64,000 bases of DNA. Origin: CADCTM01 sp049671305. Its GTDB lineage: Bacteria; Cyanobacteriota; Cyanobacteriia; Cyanobacteriales; Coleofasciculaceae. A program made the position numbers and the translations under genes. Shown here one piece after another: positions 25,847-34,203 of this stretch; position 1 is the stretch's first letter, and each line of letters starts with the position of its first letter. The DNA is taken from assembly GCA_049671305.1 (NCBI GenBank), contig JBATUR010000035.1, positions 62,001 to 126,000 of the forward strand. The letters are read 5' to 3'. The notes below the pieces were generated by a model that made no database searches, was not told where the DNA came from, and saw nothing but the letters and a program-made list of their open reading frames with translations.

Positions 25847-27661
25847 CTAGTGTAAATCTGCTTCCCAGACAGCGATATAAATGCGATCGCGATTATTTCT
25901 TTCAATCACTCCTTTGAGGCTACCATCTCGCCCACTGACAAAGTTATAGCGATTAGTTTTGCCTTGATATACGTCTTTAAGTCCTTGCTGAATATCCGCT
26001 GAAGTGTTGTTGCTGAGTATTTTGTCCAAGGTTGTTGACATTGTTTCACGCCCCACTGCCGGATCAAATGTCACCTCACTTTGCCGCAGACGCCCGTTTG
26101 CTCGGTCAAAAAGATATCCTAAATCTACCCCTGGTTTAATATCTTGATACAATGCGGCACGGGTATTCCAAAGACCGCTTGTGACTCTGGTAGGATTACC
26201 TAAATCTTCTCTGATATAGCTGTCTTGAGTGCCTGGGGCAAATGCCGGAATGTTGAGGGGTTGGCTGGCTGCCGTCGTGTCGCTATCTGTTTGTGAACCC
26301 CTGGGGCGTTGGCTGGCTGCCGTCGTGTCGCTATCTGTTTGTGAAACCCTACGGCGTCGCTGTGGAGATGAGTTTGAGGGTTCTGATGGTGTCGGTGTTG
26401 GCGACTCGGAAACGACGGCAGGCGCGGTATTATCTGTTGATGGCTGTCTGGTTGCGGCAGGCGCGGTATTATCTGTTTGCGATCGCGTTTGGGTTGGTTC
26501 TGATACAGTAGGCACAGTTGCTGGAACCGGATCAGGTGTAGGTATTGATTGTTGTTGTATTGGTTCTGCAGTGGGAACGTTATCAGCGACGGTTGGCGCA
26601 GCAGCAGGTCTTCTTAATCCTAAAGCAATTGCCGTTGCCGCAATTATTAAACTTCCTGCCACTACTGCGCCGATTATTAACGGTTTTCGTCCATTATCTC
26701 TGGGGATTACGGGATTTCTGGCAACGGGAACCGTTTGGGGAGTATTGTTAATTGCTGGGCGGTTAGGAGTATGAGGTACACCAGGTGAAACCGCAACCGT
26801 TGCCATTTGTGAGTCAGCGGCGTTGGCATTGGGAACGTTAGCCGATTGTAAGGCATTGAGCATGGCTTTGGCATTACCGAAGCGATCGCGTACATTAAAG
26901 CGAATTGCCTGATCTAATACCATTGCCAAATTAGAGTTAATATTTGGAGCATGACGACGCCACATAAACTCACCCGTACGTGCATCCGTCTCCAATTCTT
27001 GAGGTATTTTCCCTGTTAATAAAAATATCGCAGTTAAACCCAAACTATACAAATCACTGGCAAAATTTGGGCGTCCTCCTGCTTGTTCACTCGGCATATA
27101 TCCTGGTGTTCCAATTACCATAGATTGTGCAGAATTCCGAGGATCATTTACCACGGTATTCATCGCTTCTTTCACCGCACCAAAATCAATTAGCACTGGT
27201 AAATTATCACGACTTCTAATTATTATATTATCCGGTTTTATATCACGGTGTACCATTTGGCGACCATGTACATAATCGAGTACCGGTAACAAACTAACTA
27301 ATATTTGCTTAACTTCATGTTCCGGCAATCTTCCTTGTTTTTCCACCTTTTTCGTCAAGGTATCGCCTTCAATAAATTCTTGAATTAAATAAAACTGTCC
27401 TGCTTCTGTAAAGTAGGCATATAGCCGAGGAATTTGATTATTGCCGTCTCCCAAATCTTCTAAAACTGCAGCTTCTCTTTGAAAACGTTCTTGTATAATT
27501 TTATAAGTTTGGGGGTCATTATTTACAGGCTTGAGCTGCTTTATCACACAGCGTCTTGCCGAAGGCATATGAGTATCTTCAGCAAGAAATGTATTACTAA
27601 AACCACCGCCACCTAATGTCTGGAGTACACGATAACGATTATTTAATAGTGTCAGTGTCAT
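25847..27661 (-). CDS. Ser/Thr protein kinase with membrane span and repeat linker
   Basis: The Hanks-type kinase domain (about 8-270) has the glycine loop LGGGGFSNTF, lysine in CVIKQLKP, catalytic HRDIKPDNII and DFGAV. Then come an Asn/Pro-rich linker, one transmembrane helix (about 331-350), a Pro/Thr/Ser-rich repetitive segment (about 355-470), and a C-terminal domain of about 130 residues (NIPAFAPGTQDSYIREDLG onward) that I have seen on other cyanobacterial kinases but cannot name. The linker is encoded by near-identical direct repeats (see repeat features). The C-terminal domain would lie outside the cytoplasm if the helix spans the membrane once. Confidence 0.88.
   Translation of the reverse strand: MTLTLLNNRYRVLQTLGGGGFSNTFLAEDTHMPSARRCVIKQLKPVNNDPQTYKIIQERFQREAAVLEDLGDGNNQIPRLYAYFTEAGQFYLIQEFIEGDTLTKKVEKQGRLPEHEVKQILVSLLPVLDYVHGRQMVHRDIKPDNIIIRSRDNLPVLIDFGAVKEAMNTVVNDPRNSAQSMVIGTPGYMPSEQAGGRPNFASDLYSLGLTAIFLLTGKIPQELETDARTGEFMWRRHAPNINSNLAMVLDQAIRFNVRDRFGNAKAMLNALQSANVPNANAADSQMATVAVSPGVPHTPNRPAINNTPQTVPVARNPVIPRDNGRKPLIIGAVVAGSLIIAATAIALGLRRPAAAPTVADNVPTAEPIQQQSIPTPDPVPATVPTVSEPTQTRSQTDNTAPAATRQPSTDNTAPAVVSESPTPTPSEPSNSSPQRRRRVSQTDSDTTAASQRPRGSQTDSDTTAASQPLNIPAFAPGTQDSYIREDLGNPTRVTSGLWNTRAALYQDIKPGVDLGYLFDRANGRLRQSEVTFDPAVGRETMSTTLDKILSNNTSADIQQGLKDVYQGKTNRYNFVSGRDGSLKGVIERNNRDRIYIAVWEADLH
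26261..26346. repeat. 48-bp tandem repeat within the kinase gene
   Basis: Two copies of a near-identical 38-bp core (starting TTGGCTGGCTGCC) are spaced exactly 48 bp apart, at 26261 and 26309, encoding two copies of SQTDSDTTAASQ in the extracytoplasmic linker. A second direct repeat with core GCAGGCGCGGTATTATCTGTT recurs at about 39-bp spacing near 26418-26480. Confidence 0.85.
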
Positions 27662-27771
27662 AATAGAAACACTTTTTAGATAATTATAAACTTAATCTTG
27701 AGCCGCCCCATGACTTACTTGGATTTTACGCTGCTGATTGGGCGTCTGAATCCTCCAAAGGAAAGAAGCTT

Positions 27772-28308
27772 TTATTTCAAGTCTAGTAAACCACTTTCTT
27801 TTAACTTTGGGTTGAAGCGAATTTCTGTTTGTACGCCGCGAGATTTTAGTTTTTCTACAATTTGAGCTTCAACTCGCCGTGCCACTTGTTTCAACAGCTT
27901 AATTTGCATCAATTCATCGCCTTTTTCGTAATTTAAATGTTCCTGATCACTCATCGATAATTTAGCATCAATAGGATTATTCCATATTGCTTCATCTTGA
28001 TTATTTCCAGCAGGTTTAACACCATTTTCGGCAATCCAAGCATCTCGAATAGTTTCTAAAAGAGTTCTATTTGGACGCTCAATTGTTTCAGCTTTTAGCC
28101 AATAGCAAGATTGAGGCTGACGAACTAAATGTTGTTTGAGACTAAGATAGATATCACGAGAATAATTTACTAGTTGCAAGGTTTTATTTTGATCAAAAAT
28201 GGCATAAATACCTATTTTTCCTTGTAATTCTTCAGGTAGATTTCCGGTATCATCAAGATATGGGATATAGTCTAAATCAGCAAGAGAAGGAGTTGGATCA
28301 TTAGTCAT
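27772..28308 (-). CDS. Degenerate GIY-YIG nuclease-fold protein
   Basis: The 178-residue protein contains GIYAIFDQNKTLQLVNYSRDIYLSLKQHL, the core pattern of the GIY-YIG fold, but with LVNYS replacing the second YIG motif. WIAENGVKPAGNN resembles the region that normally supplies the catalytic Glu and Asn. A helical C-terminal extension follows (about 115-178). Similar proteins are conserved in cyanobacteria, annotated as GIY-YIG nuclease family. The substituted motif makes nuclease activity uncertain. It sits 15 bp after an upstream hypothetical gene, suggesting an operon. Confidence 0.72.
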   Translation of the reverse strand: MTNDPTPSLADLDYIPYLDDTGNLPEELQGKIGIYAIFDQNKTLQLVNYSRDIYLSLKQHLVRQPQSCYWLKAETIERPNRTLLETIRDAWIAENGVKPAGNNQDEAIWNNPIDAKLSMSDQEHLNYEKGDELMQIKLLKQVARRVEAQIVEKLKSRGVQTEIRFNPKLKESGLLDLK

Positions 28309-28323
28309 TGGTGATAATAAAAA

Positions 28324-28650
28324 TTAGCTAACTTTTTGATAAATTGCACACAAGCGGCTAGGTTTAAAGATTTTGGCTTTAAACATAAAGGTAGGCGGCA
28401 CATTAATAATCAGATAATTTTGATTATTGTGATACTGCTCATATTCTGCTGGCATTCCTTTTGGCGTTGCCGTGGTGTAAGGAATTGGTTGAAAAAGTAA
28501 TTCTGTAAATTCAACTGTTGAACATTGTACTTGTTGGGCTACTTCTAGGCAGAAATTTTCCTGCTTTAATAAACTAAATAAATTATCTCGCGCTTCTGGG
28601 TCAAGCACAAAACTGCTATCAAAATTGTCAATAATCTTTAATCGAGCCAT
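28324..28650 (-). CDS. Conserved hypothetical protein
   Basis: A 108-residue soluble protein beginning MARLKIIDNFDSSFVLDPEARDNL. No known motif is visible; it is predicted as a mixed alpha/beta fold with an acidic N-terminal half and a basic C-terminus. ATG 28650 is chosen over an upstream in-frame TTG at 28668. It precedes the GIY-YIG-like gene by 15 bp on the same strand, so the two proteins probably act together, but no function is assigned. Confidence 0.65.
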   Translation of the reverse strand: MARLKIIDNFDSSFVLDPEARDNLFSLLKQENFCLEVAQQVQCSTVEFTELLFQPIPYTTATPKGMPAEYEQYHNNQNYLIINVPPTFMFKAKIFKPSRLCAIYQKVS

Positions 28651-28921
28651 TATTGGAGCAAAATGCAACTAATGAACAAAGTGATTATACCTGACGCCTC
28701 TACTCTCTTGAAAATTACTAGCACAGATAGTAACAGTTTGTAATGTATGGTTATTCTCACTTATGGAAATTGAGAATTGAAGGTATCTCACAGATAAGAA
28801 TTACTGTATTTGTAAAAAAAGTGAAGAGTGTTTTTTTCAATGTCTACTCTTCACTTTACTCTTATTTTCTGGTATGTGATCAGAAACTGACTTTTGGAAA
28901 GCAGAATTATCTAAAAATTAC

Positions 28922-29860
28922 TCAATTAGCTCGTTTTCTCACTTCATCTTTTACTGCTTTACAATCTTTGCCTTTGTTTTCATCTCCTGAAGCAACCTTA
29001 TTTTGCAGTCGGCATTGCTCAAAGGAGATTTGTGCCACACTTTCTGTAGGCAGTTGCGCTTGTTTTTCTAGTGCTTTTTTAAAAAATTCCAAAGATTCTG
29101 GTTTCTTATCTTGGTAGCGCAAAATCTGCGCTTTCAAATACAAAACTTCGGGGTTATTTGGTGTCAAAGCCAAAGCACGATCAACAAATCCCATCGCCTT
29201 GGGATATTGTTTTAAATCACGATAACCGACAGCAATTCCTCGGTAAGCTAAATAAGAAGGAGAAGCAAATTTTTCTAATTTATTGATGGCTTGAGATGGA
29301 TCAGAAAAAGGCAAATTAACGGCTAACATCAAATCCATATAACCCGACATCAAGTTCAATTCTGGGTCATTTGGATCAGTTTTTTTTGCCTCATCTAAAT
29401 ATTGAAAAACTTTCTGCAATTTGGGTAAAGCACTAACAGGCGAACCTTGTTTTTTAACGTCATAAGCTCCAGCTAAAAACTCTCCTGCCGCTGTATAAAG
29501 ATTACCACGTAATGGGTCAGTTGCGACAAGTCTTTGAGCAGTTTCTTTGGTTTTCGTTGCGTAGCGATTTAATCCCTCCAAATCTCCATTTGTGAAGGCA
29601 AGAGCTGCCTGCATAGCATATACTAGAGGTTCCTGAGATTCAGTTGATTCGGCTTTAGTTAAGTAAGCTTTGGCGCCTTTATAATCTCCTTCTTTAAAGA
29701 TAGAATTAAAAGCGGCTTCGGTATTAGCACCAATAGCGCGAGGACTGTTGGTGCGAAAGGGATCACCCGCCATTCCTGGTGTCGCCCACATACCTATTAC
29801 CACAAATGCCGCACTAGCAAAGGTCACAGTCTGTTTTGGTGCAGGAAACCAAGTTATCAT
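28922..29860 (-). CDS. TPR-repeat protein, Sll0314/Alr1548 family
   Basis: This roughly 312-residue protein has an N-terminal signal peptide (about 1-32, cleavage near GMAG) and helical TPR-like repeats; the clearest is SYLAYRGIAVGYRDLKQYPKAMGFVDRALALTPNNPEVL followed by AQILRYQDKKPESLEFFKKAL. It matches a conserved cyanobacterial family known by the locus names Sll0314/Alr1548, probably a periplasmic or lumenal scaffold. ATG 29860 is preferred because GAGG lies six bases upstream; GTG 29872 is an alternative. A C-terminal Cys pair could form a disulfide. Confidence 0.8.
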   Translation of the reverse strand: MITWFPAPKQTVTFASAAFVVIGMWATPGMAGDPFRTNSPRAIGANTEAAFNSIFKEGDYKGAKAYLTKAESTESQEPLVYAMQAALAFTNGDLEGLNRYATKTKETAQRLVATDPLRGNLYTAAGEFLAGAYDVKKQGSPVSALPKLQKVFQYLDEAKKTDPNDPELNLMSGYMDLMLAVNLPFSDPSQAINKLEKFASPSYLAYRGIAVGYRDLKQYPKAMGFVDRALALTPNNPEVLYLKAQILRYQDKKPESLEFFKKALEKQAQLPTESVAQISFEQCRLQNKVASGDENKGKDCKAVKDEVRKRAN

Positions 29861-30028
29861 AGTCATCCTCACAAAAAATGATCATTGATTAAAGTCTGAC
29901 GTAGCTGTTGCTTTGAGGTTCCAATTAAGTAATAGTTGGAATAATCAAGGTTAAATTTGTCAAAATTGAGAAGAATTGATTAATCTGGCTTTAACGCCCT
30001 GAACTGCCCTTTTCTAGTACCAATCTTA

Positions 30029-30709
30029 ATGCTATATCTCAAAAATCTGACATATCACCCCGCCGCCACCCCTACTGCTATCTTAAAATCTCTTACCCTA
30101 GAACTTGCACCGCAACAACTAGGACTGATAATTGGACCTAGTGGCTCTGGTAAAAGTACTTTACTGGAAATTTTAGCAGGGTTGGCAGAGCAAACGAATG
30201 GTAGTCTTTTTTGGCGAGATCAAGAATTGTCTGCTGATCACCTACAGCAACTAGGGGGTTTGGTATTTCAGTTTCCGGAACGACATTTTTGTGGTAATAC
30301 AATTTTAGAGGAATTGCGCTTAGGGCATCCAGAGTTGGGCTCGGAAAAAGTTTTTGAAGCTCTAGGAGAAGTGGGACTTGCCGATATATCATTACAGACA
30401 GCGCCTCATGCTCTGAGTGGGGGACAGCAGCGCCGCCTTGCCCTGGCTGTGCAGCTAATTCGACAGCCGAATGTTTTAATGTTAGATGAGCCGACAGCGG
30501 GCTTAGACTGGTCAATGCGGCGTCAATTGGTAAGTTTGCTTGCCAAACTCAAAACTCACTGGACGCTGCTAATTGTAACTCATGATGCAGGTGATTTGTT
30601 GGCAATTGCTGACCGTTGCTGGACTCTCGATCATGGAGTATTAGAAGCTGTTGATCCGGCTACTTTAGCTGCTAAAAATACTGAACCACAATTAATAATT
30701 CCTAAATGA
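30029..30709 (+). CDS. ABC transporter ATP-binding protein
   Basis: A stand-alone 226-residue ABC ATPase with Walker A GPSGSGKST, Q-loop VFQFPERHF, signature LSGGQQRRLALA, Walker B VLMLDEPTAGLDW and H-loop VTHD. The FQFPE segment resembles ECF-type (CbiO/EcfA) ATPases used with vitamin and metal permeases. No membrane partner is encoded nearby; the next gene rsmG overlaps by 4 bp (ATGA), so the pair is translationally coupled. The transported substrate is unknown. Confidence 0.88.
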   Translation: MLYLKNLTYHPAATPTAILKSLTLELAPQQLGLIIGPSGSGKSTLLEILAGLAEQTNGSLFWRDQELSADHLQQLGGLVFQFPERHFCGNTILEELRLGHPELGSEKVFEALGEVGLADISLQTAPHALSGGQQRRLALAVQLIRQPNVLMLDEPTAGLDWSMRRQLVSLLAKLKTHWTLLIVTHDAGDLLAIADRCWTLDHGVLEAVDPATLAAKNTEPQLIIPK

Positions 30710-31437
30710 ACGAACTTGAAACAGTGATGCTGCCAACTATGACCCAAATCTGGCAGCAAACCTTAAATTGGCAACCAAATCTGGAACAGCAACAGCTATT
30801 TCAGCAACTTTATCAAGGTATCTTAGAAGGTAATCAAAAGTTAAATTTAACTCGCATTACTGAGCCTACAGATTTTTGGGAAAAGCATTTATGGGACTCT
30901 TTACGCGGTGTTTTGACGCCAATAATCGGGGTTAATAATGTTGCGGAGTCGCCATTAAATATGATTGATATTGGTACAGGTGCAGGTTTTCCCGGACTAC
31001 CAATTGCGATCGCATTTCCTCAGTGTTCAGTTACTTTACTCGATTCTACGCGCAAAAAAATTGCCTTTGTCGAAACTTTAATCGCCAACCTCGGCATCAA
31101 CAACGCCACGGCTTTAACAGGTAGAGGAGAAGCCTTAGCTCTTTTGCCAGCACATCGGCAATACTATAATTTTGCCCTACTCAGAGCCGTCGCCCCTGCT
31201 ACAATTTGCGCCAGCTACGCCTTACCTCTGCTGAAAACTGGCGGTTTAGCCATTCTCTACCGGGGACATTGGACAGATGAGGAAACGGAAGCACTCAAAC
31301 CTATAGTAGAAAACTTAGGAGCAGAAATTGAGTCAATCGAATCTTTTACAACCCCCTTAAGTAATAGCATTCGTCATTGTTTATACCTACGCTCTTATTT
31401 AGCACCAAAAGAATTACCAATTATCAAAAAAAAATAA
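30706..31437 (+). CDS. rsmG: 16S rRNA m7G527 methyltransferase RsmG (GidB)
   Basis: RsmG uses S-adenosylmethionine to methylate N7 of G527 in 16S rRNA. The 243-residue protein has NQKLNLTRITEPTDFWEKHLWDS near the N-terminus, the SAM-binding loop MIDIGTGAGFPGLPIAI, VTLLDSTRKKIAF and LLRAVAP, all characteristic. The start overlaps the ABC ATPase stop. Length fits cyanobacterial members, which are slightly longer than the enterobacterial enzyme. Confidence 0.95.
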   Translation: MNELETVMLPTMTQIWQQTLNWQPNLEQQQLFQQLYQGILEGNQKLNLTRITEPTDFWEKHLWDSLRGVLTPIIGVNNVAESPLNMIDIGTGAGFPGLPIAIAFPQCSVTLLDSTRKKIAFVETLIANLGINNATALTGRGEALALLPAHRQYYNFALLRAVAPATICASYALPLLKTGGLAILYRGHWTDEETEALKPIVENLGAEIESIESFTTPLSNSIRHCLYLRSYLAPKELPIIKKK

Positions 31438-31660
31438 CTCCAAAAAATAACTGATTTTGGTTGAATTTGACAGGATTTTTCTTCTGCCTGAAAAAATAGT
31501 AGTTTTGATTACAATGTTGAGCAAGTCCCTCCATAGACTGACTTTGAGCTTGCTAATGTCTCTCTTTAGAACGGTGTAAATTGCTTTGTGTTGTTGCTAA
31601 ATTGACATCAGTTAACAACTTAGACAATAAATCTGTAAGCCGTTCACAAGGATAATCGAT

Positions 31661-32815
31661 ATGACTACTAATAACAAACCTTTCGATATTAATCAGCCTG
31701 AAGTAATTGTTGAGCCCGCACCCGCACCACTGGCAAAACACGAAGAAGGCGACGAAATTATTAAAGATCAACAAGAAGAAAGCAAAGATCACCCAGTCGC
31801 TACAGCTATTGGTGCAGCAGGCGGTGGTGTTGCCGGTGCCACTATTGGCAGGATGGTTGGTGGTAAAATGGGCGCGGCAATTGGTGCAGTTGCAGGTGCT
31901 GTGGCTGGTGGAATTACAGGTAATGCTGCGGCTGAAAGTATCGATCACACTGTAGACGAAGTGGTTGATGCCGTTAAAGATGTGGTTGATGAAGTTAAAC
32001 CTTCAGTGATTGGTGTTGCTGATGCGGTAAAAGATACCGTGGAAGAAGTCAAGCCTTCTTTAGTTAATACAGTTGACTCTGTTAAAGAAACAATTGATGA
32101 AACAAAACCTTCAGTCAGAGGTGTTGTTGATTCAGTAAAAGATACAATTGACGAAACCAAGCCTTCAGTTAGAGAAGCGGTAGATTCTCTTAAGCAGACT
32201 GTTGATGAAACTCGCCCTTCAATTGTTGGCACTGTAGATGCAGTTAAAGATGCTACTAGAGAAGCAAAACCAGCGGTAGTTGATGCAGTGAAAAGTGCTT
32301 CTGCTGATGCCAAATCTACAGCAAAAGGTGTGGCTAATGAAGTAAAAGATGCTGCCAAGCAAGTCAAGCCTTCGGTAGTTGATGCCACTAAAAACGTTGC
32401 TGCTGATGCAAAATCTACAGTAAAAGATGTATCTAATGAAGTAAAAGATACAGCAAAGCAAGCCAAACCAGCGGCGGTTGATGCTGCCAAAAGTGCTAGC
32501 CAAGATGCTAAATCGGCAGCAAAAGATGTCTCTAATAAAGTGAAAGATACAGCCAAAAGTGCTAGCCAAGATGCAAAATCAGCGAGCAAAGATGCTGCCA
32601 ATTCAGTCAAGGATGCCGCTAAGGACGCCAAACAACAGCAAAAGCCCGGAATGCCCATAGCACAGCCGATCGCACCTCATAAGCCAACTATGGACAAAGA
32701 CCGGATCGTGATTGATCCAAATCCTTACAATCAGCCTGATATGTCAGTTAATCCTCGTAAGATTGATACTGATACACCAGTCAAGAAAATTCGTCTGGAT
32801 GAGCCAAACATCTAA
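31661..32815 (+). CDS. Glycine-zipper and LEA-like repeat protein
   Basis: The 384-residue protein is soluble and highly charged except for a glycine-zipper segment (about 47-95: ATAIGAAGGGVAGATIGRMVGG and AAIGAVAGAVAGGITG) that could insert in or associate with membranes. After it come five tandem 18-residue units of the form KPSVxGxVDxVKDTIDE, then longer units of about 33 residues (AKSTAKGVANEVKDAAKQVKPS type). Ala/Lys/Asp/Val-rich amphipathic repeats lacking Cys and Trp resemble group 3 LEA proteins that protect against drying or cold. No signal peptide is seen. The repeats make long antisense frames appear open. Confidence 0.75.
   Translation: MTTNNKPFDINQPEVIVEPAPAPLAKHEEGDEIIKDQQEESKDHPVATAIGAAGGGVAGATIGRMVGGKMGAAIGAVAGAVAGGITGNAAAESIDHTVDEVVDAVKDVVDEVKPSVIGVADAVKDTVEEVKPSLVNTVDSVKETIDETKPSVRGVVDSVKDTIDETKPSVREAVDSLKQTVDETRPSIVGTVDAVKDATREAKPAVVDAVKSASADAKSTAKGVANEVKDAAKQVKPSVVDATKNVAADAKSTVKDVSNEVKDTAKQAKPAAVDAAKSASQDAKSAAKDVSNKVKDTAKSASQDAKSASKDAANSVKDAAKDAKQQQKPGMPIAQPIAPHKPTMDKDRIVIDPNPYNQPDMSVNPRKIDTDTPVKKIRLDEPNI
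31990..32640 (+). repeat. Coding tandem repeats (54-bp then about 99-bp units)
   Basis: Inside the LEA-like gene, diverged 54-bp units encode KPSVxGVVDSVKDTIDET repeats over about 31995-32260. Longer units, with cores AAAGATGTATCTAATGAAGT and AGTGCTAGCCAAGATGC repeated at 32500 and 32558, occupy the rest. Divergence is greater in the first block, so the latter copies are probably more recent. Confidence 0.7.
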
Positions 32816-32831
32816 TTTTAAATAATTAATC

Positions 32832-32862
32832 AAATCCCCGGCTTGAAGAAGTCAGGGATTTG
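32832..32862 (+). terminator. Terminator after the LEA-like gene
   Basis: AAATCCCcGGCTT and AAGTCaGGGATTT form a 12- to 13-bp stem with one mismatch around GAAG, followed by GTTGTTT. It lies between convergent genes, so it may work in both directions. Its sequence resembles a hairpin common in cyanobacterial intergenic regions. Confidence 0.65.
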
Positions 32863-32866
32863 TTGT

Positions 32867-34048
32867 TTATTGCTGTGACAAACGTTTAATTTCTTGACCA
32901 CCAAACATCTGATGAGCTTCTGCTAAAAAAGCTGGTATTTTGTTAGCATAAGGACTATTTTTTAAACATGGTTGTAAATCAAACTCATCTAAGCGATCGC
33001 TTTTATGCCCTGGAAACCAATGGCTAGCATTACCTAACAAGGCATAGCGCATTTTGCAGTAGTCAACTAAGTCGTAACTAAGGGCAAGATTTCTCAGCCA
33101 CAAAATAGCTGGGATATTCATGCCACCTGGGGTTTCTTCTGGTTTGGGCAAGCCTATGTGCCAAGTTTTTACCCAGTCTTCCCCTAAAATGGCGATCGCT
33201 TCTGCTTCCAAACGTACCAAAATTGGCGGCAAAATCTGATCAGCTTGATCTAATAATTCCACTGCCTGTAAATGTTCGTCAAAATCCGACGGTTTTGCTG
33301 CGCCTAAACTTAAAGTATGCACTTGGGAATGGGACAAACAAAACAAATCATTAAACACCATCGGACTTAAAGGTTGACAAAGTTCTACCAACTTTTGAGG
33401 CGGTGCATAAAGCATCCCGCCTTTATCGCTGGGACTAATAATAAAAACTCCCATATCATGGCGTTTAGCTGCTGCAATTGCTGCCCAATTAACCTGATTA
33501 ATGTAATACCAATGCAAGTTAAGATAATCAAATTGATTTGTCTCAATTGACTTAACAATTACATCAGTAGGACCGTGGGTAGAAAAACCCAGAAACCTCA
33601 CTTTCCCTTGCGCTTGCAGCTTCCGTGCCACATCCATACAGCCACCGGGACGAATAGTATCCTCTAATATTTCCGGTGTATTAATGCCATGTATTGACAA
33701 CAAATCCACATAATCTAGCCTTAAATAATCCAAAGACTTTTCAAACTCCCGCTGGAATTCTTGAGCATCTGATTTTGGATTAACTTTGGTTTGAACAATT
33801 AATTTGTCCCGCTCAAAAGTTGGTAAAATTTGTCCCAACTGCATCTCAGATGTGCCATAGCCACGAGCCGTTTCAATATGATTAATGCCAACTTCAATTG
33901 AGCGGCGAATTGTTGCTTCTAAATTTTCTTGGTTGTGCTCAGGAATTTCTGATGGCGGAACATCTTGCCACTTAAATTGATATCTCATGCCGCCGCAAGA
34001 AAACACCGGCATTTGCAATTCAGTACGTCCAAATCTTCGGTATTGCAT
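32867..34048 (-). CDS. Aldo/keto reductase
   Basis: The 393-residue protein has an NAD(P)-dependent aldo/keto reductase barrel (about 1-250). The barrel contains RRFGRTELQMPVFSCGG, the catalytic tyrosine in ETARGYGTSE, lysine in VQTKVNP and histidine in LLSIHGIN; FIISPSDKGG resembles the cofactor-binding loop. The C-terminal 130 residues contain RNLALSYDLVDYCKMRYALLGN, found in a subset of predicted oxidoreductases; the ferredoxin-like cysteine cluster seen in some relatives is absent. The substrate is unknown. Confidence 0.88.
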   Translation of the reverse strand: MQYRRFGRTELQMPVFSCGGMRYQFKWQDVPPSEIPEHNQENLEATIRRSIEVGINHIETARGYGTSEMQLGQILPTFERDKLIVQTKVNPKSDAQEFQREFEKSLDYLRLDYVDLLSIHGINTPEILEDTIRPGGCMDVARKLQAQGKVRFLGFSTHGPTDVIVKSIETNQFDYLNLHWYYINQVNWAAIAAAKRHDMGVFIISPSDKGGMLYAPPQKLVELCQPLSPMVFNDLFCLSHSQVHTLSLGAAKPSDFDEHLQAVELLDQADQILPPILVRLEAEAIAILGEDWVKTWHIGLPKPEETPGGMNIPAILWLRNLALSYDLVDYCKMRYALLGNASHWFPGHKSDRLDEFDLQPCLKNSPYANKIPAFLAEAHQMFGGQEIKRLSQQ

Positions 34049-34153
34049 GATTGGCTTATATTGATCTTTAATTATTTTAAGTTCTTTAAAAACTTACTGA
34101 CATAATTTGCAAAGGCATATTTTTCAGAATATCTTTACACAACTCGCTCGCAC

Positions 34154-34177
34154 TGGGGGCAATTATTTGCGCCCCCA
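34154..34177. terminator. Hairpin downstream of rpiA
   Basis: TGGGGGC and GCCCCCA form a 7-bp GC stem around a 10-nt loop, 27 bp after the rpiA stop. The T-rich tract is on the plus-strand side, so for minus-strand rpiA it is only a possible terminator. Confidence 0.45.
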
Positions 34178-34203
34178 TTTACATTTATTTTAGCCGTTTT
34201 AGC

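Noticed and set aside
26229..26774. 181-codon plus-strand frame opposite the Ser/Thr kinase linker
   Set aside because: Composition is Gly/Val/Cys/Ala repeats produced by the complement of the Pro/Thr-rich linker repeats; no ribosome binding site or family resemblance.
31945..32658. 237-codon antisense frame inside the LEA-like gene
   Set aside because: It mirrors the repeat structure of the sense gene and encodes Ser/Thr/Ala/Leu-rich low-complexity sequence, as expected from the complement of biased repeats. The sense frame has a proper start, domains and terminator.
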